In this document: positions 30,089 through 39,182 of the stretch, in pieces
How positions within the stretch are numbered: the stretch's first letter is position 1
How the letters are laid out: every line of letters starts with the position of its first letter
Assembly: GCF_000760695.4 (NCBI RefSeq)
Contig: NZ_JHEG04000001.1
Span: 6,578,204-6,642,203 of the forward strand
Origin: Tolypothrix bouteillei VB521301
GTDB lineage: Bacteria; Cyanobacteriota; Cyanobacteriia; Cyanobacteriales; Nostocaceae
DNA length: 64,000 nucleotides
Direction: 5' to 3'
Program-made: the position numbers and the translations under genes
Notes under the pieces: model-generated
Seen by the model: the letters and a program-made list of their open reading frames with translations, nothing else
Database searches by the model: none
What the model was told of the DNA's origin: nothing

Positions 30089-30171
30089 TGTTAAGATAAA
30101 TTACAGCGTTTTAATTTATATTTTGACGCAAACAGGCAGTGAAGGGCAACAGTGACTGGTGACACCTTAGT

Positions 30172-30720
30172 TTACTGCTCTGGTGTTTGTTCTGCTTGTT
30201 CGGAATCTTCCTGTTCGTTCACTTTTTGTGTATTACCAGTTTTGACCCAACCTTCTTGGTCGCTACCTACGATCCGTATCCTTTGCCAGCCTCCATTTTC
30301 TTGCAGAACGATCACTCGAGAATTAAAGCCAACTCCACCAATACGTTCGGCTTCTGTTTGCGCTTCTGCTCGTAAACTTAAACCTTGTGGCCAAGTCACG
30401 CGTGCTCGGTAAGCTCCTGGTGGTAGTTTTTTTGGTGCTTCTTCTTTAGCCTTAGGTGATTCCGTAGGATCTGGAGTTGAGTCAGCAGAAGTTTCAGCTT
30501 TTGTCTCTGGTTGAGAATTTGATTTTTTTGCCGTGCTTTTAGAAACTACAGCTTTTGGATTTTTCCCTTTCACTGTGGGTAAATCGTTGGCAAAGATGGG
30601 TTTTGGAGGTGGAGTGGAAGTTCTATTCATAAAATATAGAGCTGTAGCAACACCACCTCCTACAAGAATGGCAAGCGCTAAGGAAATCCCAAGTATAAAT
30701 TTAAATATGTTACCAATCAT
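30172..30720 (-). CDS. Membrane-anchored SH3-domain protein
   Basis: A 182-residue protein starting MIGNIFKFILGISLALAILV, an N-terminal membrane helix. A Pro/Ser/Thr/Lys-rich spacer follows (about 35-100), then a bacterial SH3 domain (about 105-165: GLSLRAEAQTEAERIGGVGFNSRVIVLQ, WQRIRIVG, EGWVKTGNT). The tail is Glu/Gln-rich. SH3b domains often bind peptidoglycan, so a cell-wall role is plausible. The start is chosen because GAGGGTG lies 5 bases before this ATG; a frame opening 27 bp earlier has no such site. Confidence 0.85.
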   Translation of the reverse strand: MIGNIFKFILGISLALAILVGGGVATALYFMNRTSTPPPKPIFANDLPTVKGKNPKAVVSKSTAKKSNSQPETKAETSADSTPDPTESPKAKEEAPKKLPPGAYRARVTWPQGLSLRAEAQTEAERIGGVGFNSRVIVLQENGGWQRIRIVGSDQEGWVKTGNTQKVNEQEDSEQAEQTPEQ

Positions 30721-30747
30721 ACTGACACCCTCAAGGTTAATCGTCAC

Positions 30748-30838
30748 TAGTCAATAGTTAACAGTCAATAGTCAATAGTCAATAGTAATTATCGCTAAAA
30801 TTATTATTTACAGACGCGCCATAGCGCGTCTCTATAGG
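30748..30838. repeat. GTCAATA heptamer tandem and GACGCGC hairpin
   Basis: About 30757-30787 holds several GTCAATA units, a 7-bp STRR different in sequence from the GGCTAAT type. It is followed by AGACGCGC-CATA-GCGCGTCT (30812-30831), an 8-bp perfect stem just beyond the stop of the Ycf46-like gene that may aid its termination. Confidence 0.7.
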
Positions 30839-32353
30839 TTACTGCAGTTGTCGTTGAATGCGATTGCTGAGAGAACTGTGTTTGGAAGCCAACCTAGCTC
30901 TACCTGCAGCCGCCCACTCTTGCAGTTTCTGAATTTGCTCGGTAGCAGTTCTTGCCAGAGGGATGATTTGACTGGCGGCTTCTAAAATATCATCTGTTGT
31001 GAAATCCCGGTTTTGGCTGAATCCAATATGCATGGCTTCAATCAAAGTTTGCTCAATTTCCGCTCCAGAAAAATCAGGAGTTTCATAAGCAAGTCTTTCA
31101 AGATCGTAATTTTTTATATTATGGGGACGCAACCGAGTTAAATGCACGGTAAAGATTGCTTTTCTCTCTTCTTGGGTCGGTAACCCAACAAAGAAAATTT
31201 CATCAAAGCGCCCTTTTCTCAGCATTTCTGGTGGTAGTGCTTGGATATCGTTAGCTGTAGCAACGACAAACACGGGTGAAGTTTTCTCAGCTAACCAGGT
31301 AATAAATGTCCCAAATACACGGCTTGTGGTTCCTGCGTCTCCTTTACTACCAAGCCCGGAGAATGCTTTATCTATCTCGTCTATCCATAAAATGCAAGGT
31401 GCAAGGGCTTCTGCAACTTGTATCATTTGTCGGGTCCGAGATTCAGATTCACCCACCAAACCACCAAATAATCTTCCTACGTCTAAACGTAATAAAGGTA
31501 AATGCCAGTGATGTGCGATCGCTTTTGCAGTCAGAGATTTCCCCGTTCCCTGAATCCCTATAAGTAGCAAACCTCTCGGGTGCGGTAAACCGTATTGTCG
31601 TGCTTTGTCTGTAAACGAACCACCACGTCGAAGCAGCCAATCTTTGAGGTTATCGAGTCCGCCAATATCGGAAATTTGTTCTGTCGCTGGGTAAAAGTCG
31701 AGAATTTGAGTTTGACGAATGGTCTGACGCTTTTCTTCTAGAACCAAGTCTACATCTTCTGGTAAGAGTTCGCCATGAGTTGCGATCGCCCTTGCCAAAA
31801 CTCGGCGAATCCTTTCCATAGATAGCCCTTGGCAAGAGCGCACTAAGTCATCCATCACCTTAGTAGAAAGGGAGTTCCCAGTTGCTCCCAACAAGCGTTC
31901 TATTTCCCCTCTAATTTCCGATCCTGAAGGTAAAGGGAACTCCAAAACAGTTAAAACTTCCGTTAGGTCATCAGGAATGGCAATTCTGGGAGACAGCAAG
32001 ACGATATTTTTTGGTTGCGACTTCAGAAGTCGGGCGAGGTTGCGAAGTTTGCGAGAAATCGCCACATCATCTAAAAATCGATGGTAATCGCGAAGAATAA
32101 ACACAGCAGGTGCAGACGCAGGGACTTTTTCCACAAATTCCAAAGCCTGCAAGGGATTGCGACGACCAAAACCTGCATCATTTGGATTACCTTGGTAACC
32201 ATCCACAAAATCCCAAGTATAAACTGGACGATTACCCTGATTTGCTGCTTCTTCCCGGATAGAGGCTTCCAAGCGTTCCTCTTCATAGGTGGGAATGTAG
32301 ATCAAAGGGTAGCGGGCGCGGAGCAGCAATTTAAACTCATCACGAAAAGTCAT
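30839..32353 (-). CDS. Ycf46-like AAA ATPase
   Basis: A 504-residue AAA+ protein of the Ycf46/FtsH-like family found in cyanobacteria and algal plastids. The N-terminal about 230 residues (FKLLLRARYPLIYIPTYEEERL) are family-specific. The AAA domain has Walker A GIQGTGKSLTAKAIA, Walker B CILWIDEIDKAF and sensor TSPVFVVATANDIQALPPEMLRKGRFDE. There is no protease motif. A role in inorganic carbon use has been reported for slr0374-type relatives, and I cannot confirm that here. The gene stands alone, with STRR-like sequence on both sides. Confidence 0.92.
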   Translation of the reverse strand: MTFRDEFKLLLRARYPLIYIPTYEEERLEASIREEAANQGNRPVYTWDFVDGYQGNPNDAGFGRRNPLQALEFVEKVPASAPAVFILRDYHRFLDDVAISRKLRNLARLLKSQPKNIVLLSPRIAIPDDLTEVLTVLEFPLPSGSEIRGEIERLLGATGNSLSTKVMDDLVRSCQGLSMERIRRVLARAIATHGELLPEDVDLVLEEKRQTIRQTQILDFYPATEQISDIGGLDNLKDWLLRRGGSFTDKARQYGLPHPRGLLLIGIQGTGKSLTAKAIAHHWHLPLLRLDVGRLFGGLVGESESRTRQMIQVAEALAPCILWIDEIDKAFSGLGSKGDAGTTSRVFGTFITWLAEKTSPVFVVATANDIQALPPEMLRKGRFDEIFFVGLPTQEERKAIFTVHLTRLRPHNIKNYDLERLAYETPDFSGAEIEQTLIEAMHIGFSQNRDFTTDDILEAASQIIPLARTATEQIQKLQEWAAAGRARLASKHSSLSNRIQRQLQ

Positions 32354-32479
32354 AGGTAACAGTCATGAGTCATTGGTTATGTAGTCATTAGCCATTAGTT
32401 GAGAGCCAAAAGTCAAGACTCTAGAGGCAAGAATATAATTTGCTATGTTAGCCTCCAAAAACTCGTAAATCATAACAGC

Positions 32480-32620
32480 ATGAGAGTAATTCTGGATATT
32501 CCTCAAGAGTTAGCGATACAAAACAGTTCCTTGGAAATTCCCCAGACCAGTTTGTTAACAACCATGGATAAGTATTTACTATATGCGATCGCTCTTTCGT
32601 TCATCGTCATTGTCGCCTGA
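32480..32620 (+). CDS. Short hypothetical ORF
   Basis: A 46-residue frame starting MRVILDIPQELAIQNSS and ending in a hydrophobic stretch (YLLYAIALSFIVIV). The first ten residues resemble the start of small antitoxins (ILDIPQEL), but the rest does not. It could be a remnant fused by chance to other sequence. No clear ribosome site is seen. Weakly supported. Confidence 0.25.
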   Translation: MRVILDIPQELAIQNSSLEIPQTSLLTTMDKYLLYAIALSFIVIVA

Positions 32621-32662
32621 GACATATAATTGAAGTAATACCTTCAATCGCTTTGATTCAAT

Positions 32663-32977
32663 ATGGCTCAGCTATCCCAGCCACGTCGAACACGGATACT
32701 GCCACAGACTATGGTAAAATCTGAAGAATTACATTACCGTACAACGCAACGTCGTGAACTTGGTACGCAGTGTCGTACTATTTTTGAACGCATTCGTCCC
32801 CAACTCATTGAAAAGCATTACAACTGGTTTATCGCCATTGATGCGGATAGTGAAAACTACCTTTTGGACTTGAAACTAGAAGGTTTGCTACAACAAGTTC
32901 GCGATCAATATCCTAATCCAGATGCCAAACTCACTATTTTTCGCCTGAATGAAACTGGAGCCTGTGGTAGGATATGA
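32663..32977 (+). CDS. Unknown partner of the retropepsin-like gene
   Basis: A 104-residue protein without recognised domain. The core IRPQLIEKHYNWFIAIDADSENYLLD followed by YPNPDAKLTIFRLNETG looks like a small alpha/beta fold. Its last 4 bases overlap the next start (ATGA), so it is translationally coupled to the aspartic protease-like gene. From memory, such pairs recur in filamentous cyanobacteria. A regulatory or substrate role for this partner is inference only. Confidence 0.75.
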   Translation: MAQLSQPRRTRILPQTMVKSEELHYRTTQRRELGTQCRTIFERIRPQLIEKHYNWFIAIDADSENYLLDLKLEGLLQQVRDQYPNPDAKLTIFRLNETGACGRI

Positions 32978-33357
32978 TTGCAGGCAGGTTTGGTGACAAC
33001 GGAGAATTATTCTTTGAAATACAACTGGTAGCAGCTAATAACGAACAGTTTGAAGTTGAAGCGCTGTTTGATACAGGATTTACAACAGGGTGGCTGGGGA
33101 TAAATTTTCAAGACCTAGAAGCTCTTGAGTGGTCAATAATTACACCAAAAATAGAAATGCAGACCGCGAGAGGGTCAGAATATTTTGATTTATACGAAGG
33201 AAAAGTCATTTTTGATAACAAAGAATTTATAATTCCCGTTCATGTAGGAGAGGAACTTTCTGATACTTTGATGGGTTTGCTCTGGTTAGATATCATGCAG
33301 CTAGTTGTGAATAAACCAAGAGGGATTTTGACACTAGAAGCAATGGAAATAGATTAA
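32974..33357 (+). CDS. Retropepsin-like (clan AA) aspartic protease
   Basis: A 127-residue single-lobe aspartic protease homologue. The catalytic motif is VEALFDTGFTTGW, with Asp-Thr-Gly at residues 33-35. The C-terminal GLLWLDIMQLVVNKPRGILTLE fits the conserved hydrophobic-Gly strand near the end of the fold. One DTG per chain means it must dimerise, as retroviral proteases do. There is no signal peptide, so it acts in the cytoplasm. It follows the 104-residue partner with a 4-bp overlap and lies 250 bp upstream of the MoxR gene. Confidence 0.85.
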   Translation: MIAGRFGDNGELFFEIQLVAANNEQFEVEALFDTGFTTGWLGINFQDLEALEWSIITPKIEMQTARGSEYFDLYEGKVIFDNKEFIIPVHVGEELSDTLMGLLWLDIMQLVVNKPRGILTLEAMEID

Positions 33358-33607
33358 TTTGATTAGTAATTTTTGATCGCTGCTACTACCATTTTTTCAA
33401 CTTTGTTGGACATGATTACGAATTGGTAAGCCAAATTCTGCTGCAATGATTGGGTGGGGGTGGGTAATCAATGCTTAAAGCATATAGACTATTCTTCTAC
33501 CAATTCTACAAACCAAGCGCTAGCGTAAAGCGTGTGATGGAAACTACCTGTATTTTTCATTCCTTAAAAAGGGAACACTAAGGGGAGAATTGTGCGGCTA
33601 AAATTCT

Positions 33608-34609
33608 ATGACCCCCAGTGAACTCAAAGCTTATTTAGGCAACCTAATCCGTAAAAACTTGCATATCAGCACAATGATCTGGGGAGCACCCGGTATTGGT
33701 AAATCAAGTATTGTAGGACAACTTGCCCAAGAACACGATATTGATTTTGTAGATGTGCGCCTCAGCCAACTTGCTCCTACAGATCTGCGTGGATTACCCG
33801 TGGCTGAAGATGGTATTTCTAAATGGTATCCGCCAGAATTTCTTCCCCGTAGCGGTAAGGGCATACTGTTTTTAGATGAACTGAATATGGCTCCTCCCGC
33901 AATGCAAGGAGTTGCCCAACAATTGATATTAGACCGTCGCGTCGGTTCTTACATAGTTCCCCATGGTTGGTTTGTGTGGGCTGCAGGTAACCGCAAAGAA
34001 GACCGTGCTGCCGTATTTGATATGCCTGCGCCTTTAGCCAACAGGTTTTTACATCTTGAAGTACAAGCAGATTTCGACAGTTTCAAAGCTTTCGCCTTAG
34101 AAACAGGAGTACACGAACAGATTATTGCCTTTCTCTCCTTTCGTTCAACCTTATTACACAAACTCGACCCGCAACAACCTGCTTGGCCCTCTCCCCGTTC
34201 TTGGGTAATGGCAAGCCAACTGCGTCATGCTGGCTTGGATATTTCTCCTGCTGTCGGTACGAGTGCGGCGGCTGAGTTTGTAGCATTTATCATTCTTTAC
34301 GAAACCCTACCAAACCTAACCCCCATTTTAGAAGGCAAAGGAAACAATATTCCCTTTCCCACAGAACCAAGTGCAAGATACGCAACTGCCATTGGCTTAA
34401 CAGTACGTGCGACTGATGCCAACCAAGCTTACAATGCCTTTACTTGGTTAAACAAAGTTGCAACAGCAGAGTGGGTGCAGTTATTTGCTGTGGATTTATT
34501 TCGAGTCATGCGGAGTAAAGGACAAATGGGAATGTTAGCAAACTTTGTTAAAAAAGATCCCGATTTGCAAAAGTTTTTACAAGATTTCCAGCAACTCGTA
34601 GCACTGTAA
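33608..34609 (+). CDS. MoxR-family AAA+ ATPase
   Basis: A 333-residue AAA+ ATPase of the MoxR class. Walker A is WGAPGIGKSSIVGQLA (from about residue 23), Walker B is ILFLDELNMAPPA (about 88) and sensor 1 is WAAGNRKEDRA. Pre-sensor helix insertions and the short C-terminal lid match the class. MoxR proteins remodel or activate partner proteins, almost always with a VWA-domain protein coded next door, as here. The VWA-like gene starts 110 bp downstream. It is the first gene of the proposed MoxR-VWA-LRV module. Confidence 0.93.
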   Translation: MTPSELKAYLGNLIRKNLHISTMIWGAPGIGKSSIVGQLAQEHDIDFVDVRLSQLAPTDLRGLPVAEDGISKWYPPEFLPRSGKGILFLDELNMAPPAMQGVAQQLILDRRVGSYIVPHGWFVWAAGNRKEDRAAVFDMPAPLANRFLHLEVQADFDSFKAFALETGVHEQIIAFLSFRSTLLHKLDPQQPAWPSPRSWVMASQLRHAGLDISPAVGTSAAAEFVAFIILYETLPNLTPILEGKGNNIPFPTEPSARYATAIGLTVRATDANQAYNAFTWLNKVATAEWVQLFAVDLFRVMRSKGQMGMLANFVKKDPDLQKFLQDFQQLVAL

Positions 34610-34654
34610 TGCAAAATTGAGAATTTTAGATTTTGGATTGGGAATTGGAGATAA

Positions 34655-34719
34655 GGTTTTCCCCCTCATCTCCCTCATCTCCCTCATCTCCCTTGTCCCC
34701 GTGTCCCCCTTGTCCCCTC
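34655..34719 (+). repeat. C/T-rich minisatellite ahead of the VWA gene
   Basis: CCCTCATCT units repeat three times, then CCCTTGTCCCCGTGTCCC and CCTTGTCCCC run right up to the ATG. The repeat fills the ribosome-binding position, and no Shine-Dalgarno is visible. It stays open in frame with the gene and would add 29 Pro/Ser-rich residues if an upstream ATG were used. Confidence 0.75.
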
Positions 34720-35874
34720 ATGACAGATACCCAAAAAATTATCAGCGCCTCCATACTCCGCGTGCGGATGAAGTCGCCCTTTTTTGCGACTTTAGCAATG
34801 TTCGCCCGGTTTGTTCCCACCCAACAACTATCAACAGCAGCAACGGATGGTAAAGACATTTTTTTTAATCCAGATTATTTACTCTCTTTACCTCCATCTC
34901 AACAGGATGGGCTCTTACTCCACGAGGTTTTACACGCCGCATTGCTTCACGTCCTGCGTCGGGGTGTGCGCGATGCTACCTTATGGAATATTGCTGCTGA
35001 TATTGTTGTCAATGGAATCATTTCTCAGCAAGATAAATTTGATCTTCCTTCAGGTGGTTTGCGAGATCCCGAGCTAGAAAATCTTAGCGTTGAAGAGGTT
35101 TACGAATTGTTACTCAAAGATGCTCATCTTTGTCTGCATTTACCGGAACTGGATTTACTCTCGCAAGCACCGGGGATGGGATCGGGTGACTCTGGAATAT
35201 TTTCGCCTGGGGATAGTCTTTCGGAAGCAAGAAAAGCTGCTATGGAAGCAAACTGGCGAAATGCTTTACAGCAAGCCTCTGTTATTGCTCGTACAACTCA
35301 ACATGGCAACTTACCCGGTGGTATGGAGCGGGAATTAGGAGCATTAACTTCTGCTCAGATTGATTGGCGTGCTTACCTTTGGCGCTATTTAGTACAGACA
35401 CCTACAGATTTTTCGGGTTTTGACCGCCGCTTTATTGGACGCAAGCTGTACCTAGAAACCTTACAAGGTGAATCGGTTTATGTTTATGTAGCTATTGATA
35501 CTAGCGGTTCTATTGACAACCAGCAACTGCAAATGTTTTTCAATGAAGTTCGAGGAATTTTAAATGCTTATCCCCATCTTCAGTGCGAGTTGTACTACGC
35601 AGATGCTGAGGCTTACGGACCCTATGAACTGAATTCCGATAGCACCATACCAAAACCTAAAGGTGGAGGTGGTACATCATTCGTGCCATTTTTTGAGAAA
35701 GTTGCCACAAGTTGGGATCGGCAAACTCAAGGTGTGTGTGTTTATTTAACAGATGGTTATGGTGATTTTCCGGAGGAAAAACCCGAATTACCCGTATTGT
35801 GGGTGGTAACGCCCGGAGGATTGGCTTTAGAGGAGTTTCCTTTTGGCGAAGCTGTACGGTTGCTATCTGTTTGA
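34720..35874 (+). CDS. VWA-like / DUF2201-type putative metallopeptidase
   Basis: A 384-residue protein. The N-terminal half (about 1-230) has the zinc-binding pattern LLLHEVLHAALLH (His68, Glu69, His72) of DUF2201 metallopeptidase-like domains. The C-terminal half (about 250-384) is a VWA-like domain with the metal-ion adhesion motif AIDTSGSID near residue 262 and GGGGTSFVPFF later. The start is taken at MTDTQKIISASIL; upstream in frame there is only Pro/Ser repeat coded by a C/T minisatellite (34660-34719). It is the usual partner of the preceding MoxR ATPase. Confidence 0.88.
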   Translation: MTDTQKIISASILRVRMKSPFFATLAMFARFVPTQQLSTAATDGKDIFFNPDYLLSLPPSQQDGLLLHEVLHAALLHVLRRGVRDATLWNIAADIVVNGIISQQDKFDLPSGGLRDPELENLSVEEVYELLLKDAHLCLHLPELDLLSQAPGMGSGDSGIFSPGDSLSEARKAAMEANWRNALQQASVIARTTQHGNLPGGMERELGALTSAQIDWRAYLWRYLVQTPTDFSGFDRRFIGRKLYLETLQGESVYVYVAIDTSGSIDNQQLQMFFNEVRGILNAYPHLQCELYYADAEAYGPYELNSDSTIPKPKGGGGTSFVPFFEKVATSWDRQTQGVCVYLTDGYGDFPEEKPELPVLWVVTPGGLALEEFPFGEAVRLLSV

Positions 35875-35987
35875 AAAGAGTTCAGTAAAAATATCAAAGT
35901 AATTTTGGCAATAGCTATGACAAATTAGTAACCAAGCACTCTTGGAGTGAAATTCAGTTTAAATAAAATCTTTTTCTATATATATAG

Positions 35988-38900
35988 ATGCTTGATAGTC
36001 CCCAATCTTCAAAATCTCTCTCACTTGAACAAGAAGCAGCTAGTGAAGAAACTTCACAACTCCGGTTGGAGGAATTGGCTAGAAGCAGTACTGAACTATG
36101 TAGGATTGTCGCTACAAATCCCAGTGCTGCTCCAGAATTATTACGGGAGTTAGGTTATAGTGCTGATGAAATAACACGTCGGTCTATCACTTCCAATCCC
36201 AATACTCCGGTAGAGGATTTATTGGAATTAGGGACAGAGTTTCCAGAAGAATTTTTAAATAATCCAATTTTACCGCTAGTCGTGTTAGAAAATCCTAATT
36301 TTCTGGCAGATATCTCACAAGAAAGTTTACTGATTTTGCTAAAACACGATGCAGTCCCAAGTTGGTTTCTTGAATGGGTAACAAATCTAGATTCTGAAGA
36401 ATATGAGGAAGTTTTTCTAGCACTGCTCGTAAAACCCGATGTTCCTCAAAACGCTTTGTCCAAACTAACTCGCAGTCAGAATTTGGTTATTGCTCAAGCA
36501 GCGAAACTTCATGTTAATTTGGCAGGAGAGATGGATGAAGGATGGGAGGAAGCAGCAAAGGCTGCCATACAAACGACTCTATTGTACCTTTCTGGAGAAG
36601 AGTCATTCTTACACAGTATCGGTATAGTTCCTGAGTTTTTAGTATCTGCTTTACCCGGTTTTAAAGACCGATATTTGTCCGTTGCGAAAAATCCCGATAC
36701 GTCTCCACAAATTCTACAAAGTTTAGTAGAAAACACAGAATTTAGAGATAGTGTAGCTGCCCATATTGCTGAAAATCCGAACGCTCCTGCTGCAGCATTA
36801 AAAATATTGTTAGGAGATGAAAACGATCGCATTCGTGATGCTGTTGCTTGCCATCCCAACACACCTCTGTCAGTTTTGCAAGAGTATCAACAGCAACTGG
36901 CTAATATCAAAAATCCCGTGACTTCAGCAGAAACGCTGAGTGAATTAGCAACAAGTCCTTGGGTAGAAATCCGCAAAGGAGTTGCTTTTCACCCCAACAC
37001 ACCACAAGTCATTTTAGAGCGACTGGCGCAAGATGAATCTTGGCGAGTCAAGACAGCTGTGGCTCTTAATATAAATACCCCCAGTTGGGTGTTAGAACAA
37101 CTGGCGCAAAATGAAACCGAGCCCGTTTGTGAAGCTGTCGCTTGTAACCCCCACACGCCAGGAATAGTTTTGGAAAAATTGTGTGAGGTTGGATATTGCA
37201 CTCATTGCAGTCTTATTGCCGAACACCCCAATACAAGTGCAAATATTTTAGAAAAACTAGCAACAAATTTTCAGGGAATACGTGAAGGAGTGGCAAGAAA
37301 CAGCAACACACCAGTCTCTCTTTTACTGAAACTTGCTCAAGATGCTTGTGAAGGTATTCGAGTGGCTGTAGTTGGAAATCCCAAGACTCCCCACGATGCG
37401 ATCGCATCTCTCAAAATAGATCCCGACTATGATGTGCGTTTTGCTGCAGTCAGACGCAGCCATCAAGACGCCGAGTATCGCATCAAACCACCTATTCCAA
37501 AATGGTTTTCTGAGTATCCCATAACACTAAGAACAAAAGCCAAGGATCTGGCACTTTATATTCGCGTACCCGTACTATTTACAGATAGTTGGATGAACGA
37601 TGATAGACCACTTTTGCCATTGAGTACGCATCAGTTGCAAAAAATTTCTCTAGAGCAGTTAGTGGAAGATGCAAAATCTCAAGATAATGAAGTTCGTATC
37701 CGCGTAGCTATTAACCCCAATACCCCCATCGATCTTTTGGAAAAATTGGCAAACGACGAAGATGATTATGTCCGTCGCGCTGCGGTCACTAACTCAAACG
37801 CGTCTGTGAATATCTTGGAAAAATTAGGTTTAGATACCAATTCTGATGTACGAGAAGTTGTAGCATATCATCCCCATACTCCTGTTACGACTCTCACGCA
37901 GCTAGCAGAGGATAGAGGTTGGCATATCCGTAAAGCAGTGGCATCACACCCAAACGCCCCTGCAAGCGTCTTGAATAAACTAGCAGAAGATCCAACAGAA
38001 GAAGTTAAACGCGCTGTCTTTGAGAACGTAATACGATTTTTTAACAATTTAGAGTTTGTCAGTATTTTTCAAAAATTGGCAGAAGATCAATCAATTTTTT
38101 CTCATTTTTCCAGTATAATTGCTTCTCACCCCAACACGCCAAAAAGCATTTTAGAAAGACTGGCAAAGGGGAAATGCGGTCAATTCATTGCTGCTAATTC
38201 CAATACTCCCATCAATGTTTTATTGCAACTTGCAAGAAATGTAGATGGCTCAATTCAAAGAGAAGCGATCGCTAATTTGTGGGTACATCTGACGACCAAT
38301 TCCGATATTTCTAGCACCGATTTAGAACAAATCACAGCAATCAACGATATAAAATTAAAAACAGCTATAGCCCGTTACCCAAAAACTTCTAACGAGATTT
38401 TAGAACAACTTGCTCGGGATTCATCTTGTAACATTCGTACAGTTGTTGCTCAAAATCCCAATCTTTCTCTTCATACTTTGAAACAACTGCTAAAAGATGA
38501 AGATAGTTATGTGAGCAAAGCTGCACTTGCTACCTATCTGCAAAATTTTTCGGAAAATCAAAATACCCCAAACAGTATTTTAGAACAGTGGCAAGTCGTG
38601 CAAAATCCAAAAGCACCACCAAAGGTTCTTGTAAAATTAGCAAAGAGTCCATGCTTAATCGTTCGCGAAAATGTTGCCTCTCACCCCCAAGCTTCTACAA
38701 AGCTTCTCCATCAACTTGCATTAGATAATTGCAGTCGAGTCCGCTTTCAGGTGGCACAAAATCCCAAGACTCCTGCCAATCTTTTACAGCAGCTCTCTCA
38801 AGATCGAACGGAGCGGGTCAGGATGGCTATCGCACAAAACCCCAACACACCTACTAACGTTCTCGAAGAACTAGCCTGCGACTATGAATGGCATAGCAAC

Positions 38901-39182
38901 ATCCACCAAGCAGCAGTGAAAAATTTGATACAACGTCGCTCTCTCAAGGTTGGCTCAATTTTGGAAAGTTACATTACCTCTGATGAGCCGCCTCTCACAC
39001 GCTTTTTGGTTTTCTTACACCCTCTTGCTCCAAGCTCTTTGTTAATGAGGAACTTTCGCTCATTGTTTTGGCATGAAAGGTATGCGATCGCGCAAAATCC
39101 CAATACCCCAACAACAATTCGCCAACAACTCGCTCAAGATAGTAACTGTTTGGTTCGTGCAGCCGCCAAAGCTAATTTGTAG
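35988..39182 (+). CDS. Giant leucine-rich-repeat-variant (LRV) protein
   Basis: A 1064-residue protein built almost entirely of about 25 LRV-type repeats of about 22-24 residues. The consensus is close to NPNTPxxxLExLAxDxxxxVRxAVA (for example FHPNTPQVILERLAQDESWRV). LRV repeats form alternating alpha and 3-10 helices in a right-handed superhelix, a peptide- or protein-binding scaffold. A non-repeat break lies at about residues 485-555. There is no signal peptide, membrane segment or enzymatic motif. It starts 113 bp after the VWA-like gene on the same strand, so it may be the target or adaptor of the MoxR-VWA pair. Its end overlaps the convergent kinase gene by 11 bp. Confidence 0.88.
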   Translation: MLDSPQSSKSLSLEQEAASEETSQLRLEELARSSTELCRIVATNPSAAPELLRELGYSADEITRRSITSNPNTPVEDLLELGTEFPEEFLNNPILPLVVLENPNFLADISQESLLILLKHDAVPSWFLEWVTNLDSEEYEEVFLALLVKPDVPQNALSKLTRSQNLVIAQAAKLHVNLAGEMDEGWEEAAKAAIQTTLLYLSGEESFLHSIGIVPEFLVSALPGFKDRYLSVAKNPDTSPQILQSLVENTEFRDSVAAHIAENPNAPAAALKILLGDENDRIRDAVACHPNTPLSVLQEYQQQLANIKNPVTSAETLSELATSPWVEIRKGVAFHPNTPQVILERLAQDESWRVKTAVALNINTPSWVLEQLAQNETEPVCEAVACNPHTPGIVLEKLCEVGYCTHCSLIAEHPNTSANILEKLATNFQGIREGVARNSNTPVSLLLKLAQDACEGIRVAVVGNPKTPHDAIASLKIDPDYDVRFAAVRRSHQDAEYRIKPPIPKWFSEYPITLRTKAKDLALYIRVPVLFTDSWMNDDRPLLPLSTHQLQKISLEQLVEDAKSQDNEVRIRVAINPNTPIDLLEKLANDEDDYVRRAAVTNSNASVNILEKLGLDTNSDVREVVAYHPHTPVTTLTQLAEDRGWHIRKAVASHPNAPASVLNKLAEDPTEEVKRAVFENVIRFFNNLEFVSIFQKLAEDQSIFSHFSSIIASHPNTPKSILERLAKGKCGQFIAANSNTPINVLLQLARNVDGSIQREAIANLWVHLTTNSDISSTDLEQITAINDIKLKTAIARYPKTSNEILEQLARDSSCNIRTVVAQNPNLSLHTLKQLLKDEDSYVSKAALATYLQNFSENQNTPNSILEQWQVVQNPKAPPKVLVKLAKSPCLIVRENVASHPQASTKLLHQLALDNCSRVRFQVAQNPKTPANLLQQLSQDRTERVRMAIAQNPNTPTNVLEELACDYEWHSNIHQAAVKNLIQRRSLKVGSILESYITSDEPPLTRFLVFLHPLAPSSLLMRNFRSLFWHERYAIAQNPNTPTTIRQQLAQDSNCLVRAAAKANL

